Shown here: piece after piece, positions 10,536-21,094 of the stretch
Numbering within the stretch: position 1 is the first letter of the stretch
Layout: each line of letters begins with the position of its first letter
Source: Vitis vinifera
Lineage: Eukaryota; Streptophyta; Magnoliopsida; Vitales; Vitaceae
Reading direction: 5' to 3'
Length of the DNA stretch: 64,000 bases
NCBI RefSeq assembly: GCF_030704535.1
Contig: NC_081813.1
Location: 1,830,501 to 1,894,500, forward strand
The notes under the pieces: model-generated
Told to the model about the DNA's origin: nothing
Databases searched by the model: none
What the model saw: the letters and a program-made list of their open reading frames with translations, nothing else
Position numbers and translations under genes: made by a program

Positions 10536-12479
10536 TCAATCCCTCCATGAGAAACCAGCTTTTAACACATACCCTTCAGCCTTCAAATGATCAATCAGAA
10601 TTTCATAGGTGCTGTAGATCTCCTGAGATTTCAAATGAGTTGTATCTTCAACTACAAATCTATGAAGAGCACCATCAACTGCAACCTAACTACAACCAGA
10701 AGGCTTTTCGATCCTTTTCGCTTTTACCTGTCTCCTAACTCTAGCAACGTCCTTCCACCTTCCTGCAGAAACATAAAAGTTCAATAACAGAATGCAGAAA
10801 TTGGGATCCTGCAATGTCATTGTTGTTTCACTGATTTTATCAGTCAGTTAAAGATTCCAATGGATGCGGCCAGGGGCGGAGCCAGCTAATGCTTGTAAAA
10901 AAAAACTTGCGTGTGTATGAGGATTTGAACCTCTGCCCTTCAATTTACAAGGCAACCTCACTTGTCACGCAGCTATGCAATTGTTTTTGCTCTTTTTTTG
11001 CCCCCCCCTCCCCCCCCCCCCCCCCCCCCCCCCTCCCCTCCTCTCCTTAACTTATTTTCTAGCTCCGCCACTGGATTCAGCCAGCAATTAGTATAGCACC
11101 CCAGATTATAGAATCAGGTGGAATTACCATGTTCTGGACCAATTCATATGCTTCTTTGAGATGCCCAACCCGGCCAAGGAGATCTAACATACAAGCACAA
11201 TGCTCAAGTTTGGGAGACAATCCATGTTTATCAGCCATACTAGAAAACTGAACCCTTCCCTCTTCTACCAATCCTGAGTGGTTACAAGCTGATAAAACTC
11301 CAATGAATGTGACATCATTGGGCTGCACGCCAGTCCTCTCCATCTGTGAAAAAACCGCTAAAGAATCACTTCCATCACCATGGTAAGCCAGGCCCAGTAT
11401 CATGGCATTCCACAAAGCTACATCTTTCTCGCTTGTCTTGACAAAAACCAAACAAGCATCATCAATTTTACCACACTTTGCATACATATCAACCACAGCA
11501 GTGGCAAGAATCACATTTAGCTCTAAGCCATTTAGGGTACAGATGAACTTCTCTCCCAAGTTCCAGTGCCCCTAAGCCAGCACAAGCAGACAACACATTC
11601 ACCAGCATGATCTCATTCGGTTTCAAGGACTGAGCTTTCATGAGACAGTATAAATCAATTGCTTCCTCAAGAAGTCCACACTGCGCATGTTCAGAAATGG
11701 TGGCATTCCAAGAAGGCAGCTTCTTACAAGAAACACCATCAAAGATTCTCCAAGCTTTCTCCACATCCCCGCACTTAGAATACATGTCTACAAGAGCAGT
11801 AAACACGATTGCCTTCAAAGGGATCTTTTAAACATCGATAAAAACCGAAAGGAACCTTCCAACTCCATAATTACAGATAGTTGAACAGGCAGACAGTAGA
11901 CACACTCTTGTTGCTGCATTGAGTTGGACCTCATCAGCCGAAACAAGCATCCGGAAAAAAAAAAAAAAAAAAAAAAGAACTCAATATCTCAACAAAATCC
12001 CCTTCTTTCCCATAAACATTTATCATTGCAGTCCGGCGAACGACATTCCTTCTGGTTGGCATTTCTTCGAACAACTCCCGTGCCTCTCAACCTCACCTCA
12101 GTGCACATACCCTGATCGAATTCCAAGAAACCTCATCTCTAAATTCCATATCAACCCACAAATTCCGAGTGGAATCAAGACAAAAATACTTACAACACAT
12201 CTCTATTAAAGAATTACACACAAATAATCAGATACAAAACCCAATCTTAAACCATGAGTATGAAAGTGTTCACCTTCAAACACCGAACTAAGGTTGAACA
12301 AGATTTTAGAACAAATGGGTATGTAAAATTACTCGGTTTAGCGCCGTTCCGAAGCATTAGAGACAGAGAATTTTGTGGAGAGTCGTGGAGGGTGGAGGGT
12401 GTAGGCCCTGATCAAGGAGTTCCAAGAGAAATCAGTGGGAGAAGGGGTTTGATCAAGGATGAAACGAGTGTGATCCATT
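10536..12479 (-). pseudogene. Pentatricopeptide repeat (PPR, PLS class with E domain) pseudogene
   Basis: The reading starts at the ATG at 12477-12479 and ends at the stop at 10536-10538. It passes typical PLS-type PPR motifs (VSWNSI; FTALVDMYSKCGDVEKAWRIF; LKPNEIMLVNVLSACAGLGALELG; ILATAVVDMYAKCGKIDDA; VTFIGVLSACNHSGLVEEG) and an E-type tail (GRWKDVARVR...KPSGCS; EILIDHLKAEGYV), ending FSWRD and stop. Such proteins bind organellar RNA. The gene is broken several times: stops in the N-terminal third, an A-rich insertion near 11954-11976, a frame break near 11550, a MITE at 10871-11073, and a TAG after KPSGCS. The 21-kb Mutator-like element lies about 100 bp upstream of the start, so the native promoter is probably displaced to about 33.6 kb. 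Confidence 0.82.
10871..11073. mobile_element. MITE inserted in the PPR pseudogene, with a poly-C tract
   Basis: 203 bp with inverted ends CAGGGGCGGAGCCAGCTA and, as the complement of the right end, CAGTGGCGGAGCTAGAAA. It is flanked by a degenerate 8-bp duplication (GATGCGGC, 10863-10870; GATTCAGC, 11074-11081), consistent with hAT. It splits the PPR reading between the repeat region and the E domain. Inside is a C-rich tract of about 45 bases near 10999-11042. On the minus strand it has a tRNA B-box-like GGTTCAAATCC near 10925, so a SINE-like core is possible. Confidence 0.75.
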
Positions 12480-12581
12480 GAATTGAGGTTGATGGGCTAT
12501 GAAATGAGGCGAGTTTGAAGTGAGAGGCCATGGCTGAGGATTTGGGTGTGGAAGCTGGTGGTTCAGAGGAGGGGGACTTTT

Positions 12582-13220
12582 CTCAATAGTACAGCAATTT
12601 TAAAAAGTTATGCTTAAATTACTGTAATGGAAGAAGTTATTACAAATATAGGGTAGTTTTTGCCACATAGGAGAGAGGAGAGAGGAAAGAGGAGAGAGGA
12701 GAGAGGAGAGAGGAGAGAGGGTGAGAGAAGAGAGGAAAGAGGAGAGAGGAGAGAGGAGAGAGGAGAGAGGAGAGAGGGTGAGAGAGAGGAGATAGGAGAA
12801 AGGAGAGAGGAGAGAGGGTGAGTAAAAAAAAAGAAAACTCGTCTCTTGAAGAGACGAGTTCCATGAAAGAAGAGAGGAGAGAGGAGAGAGGAGAGAGGGT
12901 GTGTAAAAAAAAGCAAACTCGTCTCTTGAAGAGACGAGTTCCATGAAAAAAAATATATATATAATTTTAAAAAAATTCTAAACAATTATTCAAGGGAACT
13001 CGTCTCTTGAAGAGACGAGTTCCATGTAAAAAAATATATATTTTTTTAAAAATATATTTTTTAATTTAAAAAATCCCAAATTTAAAAAAAAAAAAAAAAT
13101 TTCCAAAAAGGGAACTCGTCTCTTGAAGAGACGAGTTCCATGTAAAAAAAAAAATATTTTTTATTTTAAAAAATCCCAAATTTAAAAAAAAAAAAAAAAA
13201 AATTCCAAAGGGAACTCGTC
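12582..13220 (+). repeat. Left terminal inverted repeat of the giant element
   Basis: It comprises about 85 bp of unique sequence, a GAGAGAGG-type minisatellite (about 12668-12900) interrupted by hairpin copies near 12837 and 12920, then the first regular hairpin units. It matches the reverse complement of about 32936-33561 almost base for base, apart from minisatellite copy number and homopolymer length. That suggests a young or homogenised element. Confidence 0.85.
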
Positions 13221-15190
13221 TCTTGAAGAGACGAGTTCCATGTAAAAAAAAAAATAGTTTTTAAAAAATATATTTTTTAATTTAAAAAATCCCAAATTAA
13301 AAAAAAAAAAATTTCCAAATCAAGAGACGAGTTCCATGTAAAAAAAAATATATTTTTATAAAAATATATATATTAAAAAAAAAATCCCAAATTAAAAAAA
13401 AAAAAAAAAAAAAAAACACAATTCCAAAGGAAACTCGTCTCTTCATGTAAAAAAAATATATTTTTTATTTTAAAAAATCCCAAATTAAAAAAAAAAAATT
13501 CCAAAGGTAACTCGTCTCTTCAAGAGACGAGTTCCATGTAAAAAAAAAATTATTTTTTTAAATATATATATATATTAAAAAAAAATTCCCAAATTAAAAA
13601 AAAAAATTAATTCCAAAGGGAACTCGTCTCTTCAAGAGACGAGTTCCCATGTAAAAAAAAATATTTTTTTAAATATATATATATATATATATATTAAAAA
13701 AAAAAAAAAAAAACAATTCCTTAAAATTCCTAACAGACGAGTTCTCATCTAAAAAAATATATATTTTTTTTAAATATAAAATTTCAAGAGACAAGGGAAA
13801 AAAAATATATTTTTTATTTTAAAAAATCCCAAATTTAAAAAAATAAAATAAAAAATTCCAAAGGGAACTCATCTCTTGAAGAGACGAGTTCCATGTAAAA
13901 AAAATATATATTTTTTAAAAAATATATTTTTTATTTTAAAAAATCCCAAATTTAAAAAAAAAAAAAAAAATTCCAAAGGGAACTCGTCTCTTCAAGAGAC
14001 GAGTTCCATGTAAAAAAAAATATTTTTTTTAAAAAATATATTTTTTATTTTAAAAAATCCAAAAAAAAAAAAAAAATCCAAAGGGAACTCGTCTCTTCAG
14101 TTCCATGTAAAAAAAATATATATTTTTTTAAAAATATATATATTAAAAAAAAATCCCAAATTAAAAAAAAAAAAAATTTTCCAAAAAGGGAACTCGTCTC
14201 TTGAAGAGACGAGTTCCATGTAAAAAAAATATATTTTTTATTTTAAAAAATCCCAAATTTAAAAAAAAAAAAAAAATTCCAAAGGGAACTCGTCTCTTCA
14301 AGAGACGAGTTCCATGTAAAAAAAAAAATATTTTTTATTTTAAAAAATCCCAAATTAAAAAAAAAAAAAAAATTCCAAAGGGAACTCGTCTCTTGAAGAG
14401 ACGAGTTCCATGTAAAAAAAAATATTTTTTTTAAAAAATATATTTTTTATTTTAAAAAATCCCAAATTAAAAAAAAAAAAAATCCAAAGGGAACTCGTCT
14501 CTTGAAGAGACGAGTTCCATGTAAAAAAAAATATATTTTTTTAAAAATATATATATTAAGAAAAAAAAATCCCAAATTAAAAAAAAAAAAAAAAAACACA
14601 CACAATTCCAAAGGGAACTCGTCTCTTGAAGAGACGAGTTCCATGTAAAAAAAAAAAATATTTTTTAAAAAATATATTTTTTATTTTAAAAAATCCCAAA
14701 TTTAAAAAAAAAAAAAAAATCCCAAAGGAAACTCGTCTCTTGAAGATACGAGTTCCATGTAAAAAAATATATATATATTAAAAAAAATATATATTTTTTT
14801 AAAAATATATATATTAAAAAAAAATCCCAAATTAAAAAAAAAAAAAAAACACACAATTCCAAAGTGAAGAGACGAGTTCCATGTAAAAAAAAAAATATTT
14901 TTTAAAAAATATATTTTTTATTTTAAAAAATCCCAAATTAAAAAAAAAAAAAATTCCAAAGGGAACTCGTCTCTTGAAGAGACGAGTTCCATGTAAAAAA
15001 AAAATATATTTTTTAAAATATATATATTAAAAAAAAAATCCCAAATTAAAAAAAAAAAAAAAACACACACACACAATTCCAAAGGGAACTCGTCTCTTCA
15101 AGAGACGAGTTCCATGTAAAAAAAAATATATTTTTTTTAAAATATATATATTAAAAAAAAAAAAAAAAGGAACTCGTCTCTTCAAGATTA
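12837..15190 (+). repeat. Left hairpin-repeat array
   Basis: The unit is a perfect inverted repeat: arm GGAACTCGTCTCTT, one central base (G or C), then the reverse complement of the arm. A spacer of 70-95 bp of A/T runs follows, with the landmarks CATGTAAAA, AATCCCAAATT and TTCCAAAGG. The period is about 95-125 bp. By eye there are about 18 full copies and several half copies. From 15190 to 15380 the array decays into short degenerate units. No gene lies here; peptide frames across it are repeat translations. Confidence 0.92.
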
Positions 15191-15379
15191 AAAAATCCCA
15201 AATATTAAAAAAAAAATTTTCAAAGGGAAAATAGTCTCTTTAAAAAAATTAATATTTTTAAATTTGTTTTTTAAAATCCCAAATTATAAAAAAAAAATAT
15301 TTCAAAAGGGAAATCGTCTCTTCATTAAAAAAAATCCCAAATTAAAAAAAAAAAATCCAAAAAGGAAATCGTCTCTTCA

Positions 15380-15788
15380 TAGGTAAGTCGTTTGCTATCA
15401 ACAATACCGTTTGCTATTTTGAACAACACTGTTTGTTATAATAGGTAAGCCGTTTGCTATCATAGCTAACCCGTTTGCTATCATAGCTAGCCCGTTTGCT
15501 ATTTCGGGCTAGCTATTTCGAAGAAGAACGTTGGTATCATACCGTTACACTCTACCAATTCCATTTTAAACTCAAATTTTAACCACTCATGGTACCTTTT
15601 ACAACTTCTCAAATACTATAAATTACCTTCTTCATTCTCATTTTCACCTTCAAACTTCTTCACTTACATTTTCCCATTCTTCCCACTTGAAACTTCTTCA
15701 CTTACATTTTCCCACTCTTCCCACTTGAAACCGAAATTTTCACTTCTCAGTTTTTCACCTTTGGTAGAATTTGAGCATATCTTCTAAG
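15380..15788 (+). promoter_or_regulatory. Promoter and leader exon of the MURA gene
   Basis: This is the first non-array sequence in the element. It opens with short direct repeats of CGTTTGCTATCATAGCTA type (15386-15510). A TATA-like CTATAAATTA lies at 15616-15625. The following 160 bp is CT-rich and probably the transcribed leader, with two near-identical copies of CTTCTTCACTTACATTTTCC near 15653 and 15687. The leader ends at a splice donor AAG/GTAATA at 15788/15789. These are sequence inferences; no transcript is known. Confidence 0.5.
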
Positions 15789-17152
15789 GTAATATTTTTG
15801 CTTTATTTTATTTTATGATATATAGTTTTTATTATTATATCAGTTTTTATTGGTAGGTAATATTTTTGCCTTTTTATTATTATATCAGTTTGTTTTTATT
15901 GATAGGTAATATTTTTTCCTTTATTTCATATTTATTGTGTAATACATTTAAATATCCATTTTAAAAAAGAAAAGATAAGAAACATATAATAATTGTACAA
16001 TGTTAGAATATATAATAAAATAAAATAAATAAATAAATTTAGTAATGGTGGTTAGTGTTAAATTATTTTTTTGCATTTAATATTATTTAAAAAATATTAA
16101 AATATAAGAAATTTAAGTATAACATTATCTGAAATTATGAATTTATCTTCTATATTATAAAAAAATTAATATTAGTCTTAAATTATTGAAACAATTCTTG
16201 TAAGATATTGAGAGCTAAAAAATAAAAATAAATAAAAGTAGAAATAAAACTAAAATATTATTTGATTTATTTAAATGGCTATTTAATGTATAATATATAT
16301 ACGAGTAATTTTCTATAATATAACATAGTAACAGTGAGTATTAAAGGTATATAATATATATTTAAATATTAAAATATTAAAATATTATATACATTTAAAT
16401 GTCCATTTTAACAAAGAAAAGAAATATATAATTGTAAAATGTTATAATATATAATATTATTAGTGTGAAATTATTTTGAAATTATTTTTTTGCATACATT
16501 ATATATATGTATATATATTAAAATATAAGAAATATAAGTATAACATTATTCGAAATTTTGAGTTTGTATTCTATAGTTTATAAAAATTAACATTAGTTTT
16601 AAATTATTGAAAAAATTCTTGTAAGAAATTGAGAGCTAAAAATTAAAAATAAATTAAAGTATATTTAAATTTAAAATATTATTTGATTTATTTAATTGGA
16701 TATTTTAATATAATATATATGTACACAATATAAAATAGTCAATTATATATATTTAAATATTCAAATATTATATACATTTCATATCTATTTTAAAAAAGAA
16801 AAGAAATAGATAATTGTAAAATGTTAGAATATATAATAAAAATAAATAAATAAATTTAGTAATGGTTGTTAGTATTAAATTATTTTTTTGCATATAATAT
16901 TAATTAAAAAAATATAAAAATATAAGAAATATAAGTAGAACATTATCCGAGAGTTGGTCTTATCTTAAATATGTAAATGGACATTTAAAATGTTATATTA
17001 TATACATTTAAATATCCCTTTTTAAAAAGAAAAGAAATATATTGTAATGTACAATGCACCGTAATATTAGTAAAATAGATTTGCAAAATATATATTGTTT
17101 TATTATCATAAAGTTTATTGATGATGATATTTTTTGTTGATCTTTTGAATAG
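15789..17152 (+). other. Probable leader intron of the MURA gene
   Basis: It starts GTAATA and ends TTTTGAATAG eight bases before the MURA ATG. The interior is about 80% or more A+T and built of roughly three degenerate direct repeats of about 420 bp (near 15950, 16385 and 16780), each with landmarks such as TCCATTTTAA, AAGAAAAGAAA and TGTTAGAATATATAATA. The same repeat family, inverted, fills the leader intron of the PMD gene. Confidence 0.5.
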
Positions 17153-17160
17153 GTTTTATA

Positions 17161-19731
17161 ATGGACGGTTACACCACGGTGTTGTGCTATACCAGGGGTG
17201 AAATTATTGATTGTGAATTTGGGGTAAGTTATAATCGTCCTCCTGATAAAGGTGTTTTAATCAATAGTATGATAACATTTGATGAGTTAGAAACAAAATT
17301 GTGTCATGCTCTAAATATTAATCGTACTTATACCAAGTTAAATATGGTGTTTCGATATCCAGTTCCCTTTTCAAATGGAAATGGTACTGTTAATTATGTC
17401 CCTTTGCCTATTCGAGATGATGGTGATGTAAGGATAATGTTCACCGTTGTCGCACAATCTCCTCCTCCAAATACTATTGAAATGTATTGTCAAACTTCTT
17501 CCATTGATTATCACCCTGTGCCTAGTAGCTTTACTACCCCATTGCATATTGAAAGTCTAGGTCCAAGTCAACATATGGTAGAAAATAACACATCTTCCCC
17601 TAAGTATATGCAAAGTTATGATAATGATATGGAACCTACAGTTAGGGTAGATATGGCAGGGGTTACTGAGTCAATTGTAATGACAGTTGGAAATTATGTT
17701 GATATTTTACCTGGAAATGATGATGACAATGTAGAGTTATTTGATGAAGATGATGGTAATGAGGATATTATGGACATGGAGGATAATGAAAATACAGAAA
17801 ATGATGCATCATTGCTAGGTGGTGGTGAACATGATGTCCCTTCCCCAATATTTAGAGAATTGAATTGGGATGTAATTAACTCCATCGCTGACAAGGATTT
17901 AATAGCACGCACTGGCTTATGGAATGAATCAGATGAATTGTTTAAGGGTTTGCGGTTTGAGAGTAAGGTAGACTTACAATATGCTGTTAAACGTTATTCT
18001 ATATGTAGGAATCAACATTTGATTGTTATTGAATCTGAGCCAGATATTTGGGCTGTAAAGTGTAAAAAATGGTCTGAGGGTTGTAATTGGAGGCTTCGTG
18101 CATGTCGTCGTAAATGTCATGGTTTGTTTGAGATAACAAAGTACATAGGTCCTCACACTTGTGTTTACCCTAAACTATCACAAGACCACTCACAATTAGA
18201 CTCAACCTTCATTGCACGAGAAGTTCAAAATGTAGTCCAAAGTGATCACACAATTTCAATTGCTGCATTACATCAAATAGTGAAAGATAAATTTGGTTAT
18301 AATGTTCATTACAAGAGGATTTGGGAAGCAAAGAGGAAAGCAATGATAAGGATATTTGGTGATTGGGATGAATCTTACCAAACTTTACCTAGGTGGATGA
18401 ATATTGTTAAACTTACTAACCCTGGGACTAAGGTTGTTTGGAAGACATCATTACTAGCAGGTTGCAATGGAAATGTACGTTTTATGCGTGTGTTCTGGGC
18501 TTTTGGGGCATGTGTTGAAGGATTTAAGCATTGTAGACCAATAATACAAATAGATGGTACTTTTTTATATGGAAAATACATAGGAAAACTTTTGATTGCA
18601 ACATCAATCGATGCTAATGGTCATATCTTCCCTCTAGCATTTGCAATAGTTGAAGAGGAATCATCAGATAGTTGGTCTTGGTTTCTTTATATATTAAGGA
18701 CTCAAGTCACACAAAGAGAAGGCATATGTCTTATTTCAGATCGTCATGCAGGAATACAAGCCGCCATTAGGGATCCTAGTGTTGGTTGGAGCCCGCCTTA
18801 TGCACACCATCGATATTGTCTTAGGCATGTGGCAAGCAATTTCAATGATAAATATAGAAATAAGATGTTAAAAGACTTAGTGTATAGAGCAGGGTCTCAA
18901 CATCAACCACGAAAGTATGAGGCATGTATGACTGAGTTAAAACGATTAGATGACAAATGCTTAGAATGGTTTAAGAGGTTGGACACAAAGAAATGGACTT
19001 TGGCACATGATGGAGGACATCGGTATGGGTGGATGACTACAAATATTGCTGAATGCATAAATGGAGTGCTCAAAGGGGCTAGAATGTTGCCTATCACTGC
19101 TCTTGTTCGATTAACTTTCTATCGTTGTGTTTCATATTTCGAGACTCGTCGAACAGAGATACAAACTCAAATGGCAAATGGAGATTTGTATACTTCCTAT
19201 GCCATTAACAAAATAACAAAATATCAATCAAGGGCTAATGGACACACTGCCAATATTTTTCACCGTTCAAATGAGATATTTGAAGTTACAACTGCTCCCC
19301 ATGGGTTTCATATGGATAAAGGAAACAATATACAAATTGTGAAGTTGAAAGAAAGAACATGTACTTGTAATAAATGGCAATCATTTGGTATACCATGTTC
19401 ACATGTGTTGGCTGTATGTGCACGTGCAAGGATTGATAGTTGGCAATTTGTTGACAAACATTATAGGATGGATGTATATGCTTGTTGCTATACACCTCAA
19501 TTCAATCCAATTCCACATCAAGCATATTGGCCAGAGCCTAATTTTCCAATTGTTCATCCTAATCCAAATCTAGTACGTGATAAAGGAAGACCAAGATCTT
19601 CAAGGATTAGGAATGAAATGGATTGGAGAGAACCAAGTGTTAAATTGCGATGTGGGCTTTGTAAACAAGAGGGTCACAATCGGCGAAAATGTCCTAACAG
19701 AGGGGAGTCTTCTAACACAACCGCTCAATGA
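17161..19731 (+). CDS. MURA-like Mutator transposase (MULE), intact
   Basis: A single exon encodes 856 aa, full length for the family. In order: a PB1-like N-terminal domain (about residues 4-95), an acidic stretch (about 185-215), the MuDR DNA-binding domain with Cys/His residues (about 245-335, AVKCKKWSEGCNWRLRA), the MULE DDE catalytic domain (QIDGTF with D465, LISDRH with D527, NIAECING with E631), a SWIM zinc finger (CTCNKW...CSHVLAVC, 734-753) and a C-terminal CCHC knuckle (C831, C834, H839, C844). It would bind the terminal repeats and cut and paste the element. No stop or frame break is seen. It converges with the PMD gene across the middle hairpin array. A domesticated gene is unlikely given the surrounding transposon structure. 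Confidence 0.93.
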   Translation: MDGYTTVLCYTRGEIIDCEFGVSYNRPPDKGVLINSMITFDELETKLCHALNINRTYTKLNMVFRYPVPFSNGNGTVNYVPLPIRDDGDVRIMFTVVAQSPPPNTIEMYCQTSSIDYHPVPSSFTTPLHIESLGPSQHMVENNTSSPKYMQSYDNDMEPTVRVDMAGVTESIVMTVGNYVDILPGNDDDNVELFDEDDGNEDIMDMEDNENTENDASLLGGGEHDVPSPIFRELNWDVINSIADKDLIARTGLWNESDELFKGLRFESKVDLQYAVKRYSICRNQHLIVIESEPDIWAVKCKKWSEGCNWRLRACRRKCHGLFEITKYIGPHTCVYPKLSQDHSQLDSTFIAREVQNVVQSDHTISIAALHQIVKDKFGYNVHYKRIWEAKRKAMIRIFGDWDESYQTLPRWMNIVKLTNPGTKVVWKTSLLAGCNGNVRFMRVFWAFGACVEGFKHCRPIIQIDGTFLYGKYIGKLLIATSIDANGHIFPLAFAIVEEESSDSWSWFLYILRTQVTQREGICLISDRHAGIQAAIRDPSVGWSPPYAHHRYCLRHVASNFNDKYRNKMLKDLVYRAGSQHQPRKYEACMTELKRLDDKCLEWFKRLDTKKWTLAHDGGHRYGWMTTNIAECINGVLKGARMLPITALVRLTFYRCVSYFETRRTEIQTQMANGDLYTSYAINKITKYQSRANGHTANIFHRSNEIFEVTTAPHGFHMDKGNNIQIVKLKERTCTCNKWQSFGIPCSHVLAVCARARIDSWQFVDKHYRMDVYACCYTPQFNPIPHQAYWPEPNFPIVHPNPNLVRDKGRPRSSRIRNEMDWREPSVKLRCGLCKQEGHNRRKCPNRGESSNTTAQ

Positions 19732-19794
19732 TATTGTAAGTTCCAGTTTATTTAAATTAAAGTTCTTTTAATCGAGACGATTTCTGGGAAAAAA

Positions 19795-20945
19795 AATCCT
19801 CAAGGTAACTCGTCTCTTGAATAGCCGAGTTCCCTTTAGGAAAAAATATATTTTTTTTAAAAAAATATATTTTTTATTTTAAAAAATCCCAAATTAAAAA
19901 AATAAAAATAAAACACAATTCCAAGGGAACTCGTCTCTTCAAGAGACGAGTTCCCTTGTAAAAAAATATATATATATTTTTAAATACATATTAAAAAAAA
20001 AAAAAAAATTCCTAAAGGTAACTCGTCTCTTGAAGAGACGAGTTCCCATGTAAAAAAAAAATATTTTTTTTTAAAAATATATATATTTAAAAAAAAAAAT
20101 TTCAAGAGACGAGTTACCTTTAGGAAAAAAAATATTTTTTAAAAAAAATATATTTTTATTTTAAAAAATCCCAAAAAAAAAAAACACAATTCCAAAGGGA
20201 ACTCGTCTCTTCAAGAGACGAGTTCCCATGTAAAAAAAAAATATATTTTTTTAAATATATATTACAAAAAAAAAAAATTCCTAAAGGGAACTCGTCTCTT
20301 CAAGAGACGAGTTCCCATGTAAAAAAATATATTTTTTAAAAAAATATATATATTTAAAAAAAAAAAATTTCAAGAGACGAGTTTCCCAAAATATTTTTTT
20401 AAAAAAAAAATATTTTTATTTTAAAAAATCCCAAATAAAAAAACAAAAAAAAAAACACAATTACAAAGGAACTCGTCTCTTGAAGAGACGAGTTCCCATG
20501 TAAAAAAAAAATATATTTTTTTAAATATATATTAAAAAAAAAAATACAATTTCTCAAAAATTCCTAAAGGGAACTCGTCTCTTCAAGAGACGAGTTCCAA
20601 TATAAAAAATTTTTTTTTTTTTTAAAATATATATATTTAAAAAAAAAATTTCTAAAGGAACTCGTCTTTTCAAAAGACGAGTTCCCTAATTAAAAAATCT
20701 CAAATTAAAAAAAAAAAATTAAAAAATCTCAAATTAAAAAAAAAAAAAAATCCTTAAGGGAACTCGTCTCTTCAAGACGAGTTTCCCATGAAAAATAAAA
20801 AAAATTAACATTTTTTAAAAAAAAATCCCAAAAAAAAAATCCTCAAGGAACTCGTCTCTTGAAGAGACGAGTTCCCATTAAAAAAAATTAATATATTTTT
20901 TTTAAAAAAATCCGAAAAAAAAATTCCAAAAGAGACGATTTCCCA
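19795..20945 (+). repeat. Middle hairpin-repeat array between the two convergent genes
   Basis: About nine full and several half copies of the same 29-nt palindrome lie here, in spacers oriented as in the left array but more diverged (CCTAAAGG in place of CCAAAGG, GTTCCCATG in place of GTTCCATG). It occupies the 3' side of both genes, so transcripts running past either stop codon would enter it. Confidence 0.88.
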
Positions 20946-21094
20946 TTAAAAAAAATAATATTTTTTTTAAAAAAGTCCCAAATTAAAAAAAAAAAAAAAA
21001 AAAAACGAAGAATGAACTAGGAACCAATAAAAGTTAGTATTCATCATTAACACAAATAAACGAAGAATAAAAAAAATACAAGATATAAAAGTCA

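Larger units (their letters stand above)
1..10603 (+). repeat. Left arm of a large inverted duplication
   Basis: Position 1 corresponds to 51358 and position 10603 to about 46405 on the opposite strand. The arms share the upstream region, the F-box gene with its introns, the AT-rich 3' spacer, a MITE and the end of a PPR gene. The left arm is about twice as long because of two insertions (386-5242 and 9061-9905) that the right arm lacks. Homology reaches the first base of the window, so the outer end of this arm is not visible. Positions 1-380 are AT-rich upstream sequence with no coding signal. Confidence 0.9.

Noticed and set aside
12600-12985. Ser/Leu-rich open frames over the GA/CT minisatellites (also 33165-33529)
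   Set aside because: They translate the GAGAGAGG minisatellite in the terminal repeats; no start context or homology.
12837-15190. Regularly spaced palindromes resembling a CRISPR array
   Set aside because: Plant nuclear context, spacers are the same A/T sequence repeated rather than unique, no cas genes, and the arrays belong to a transposon.
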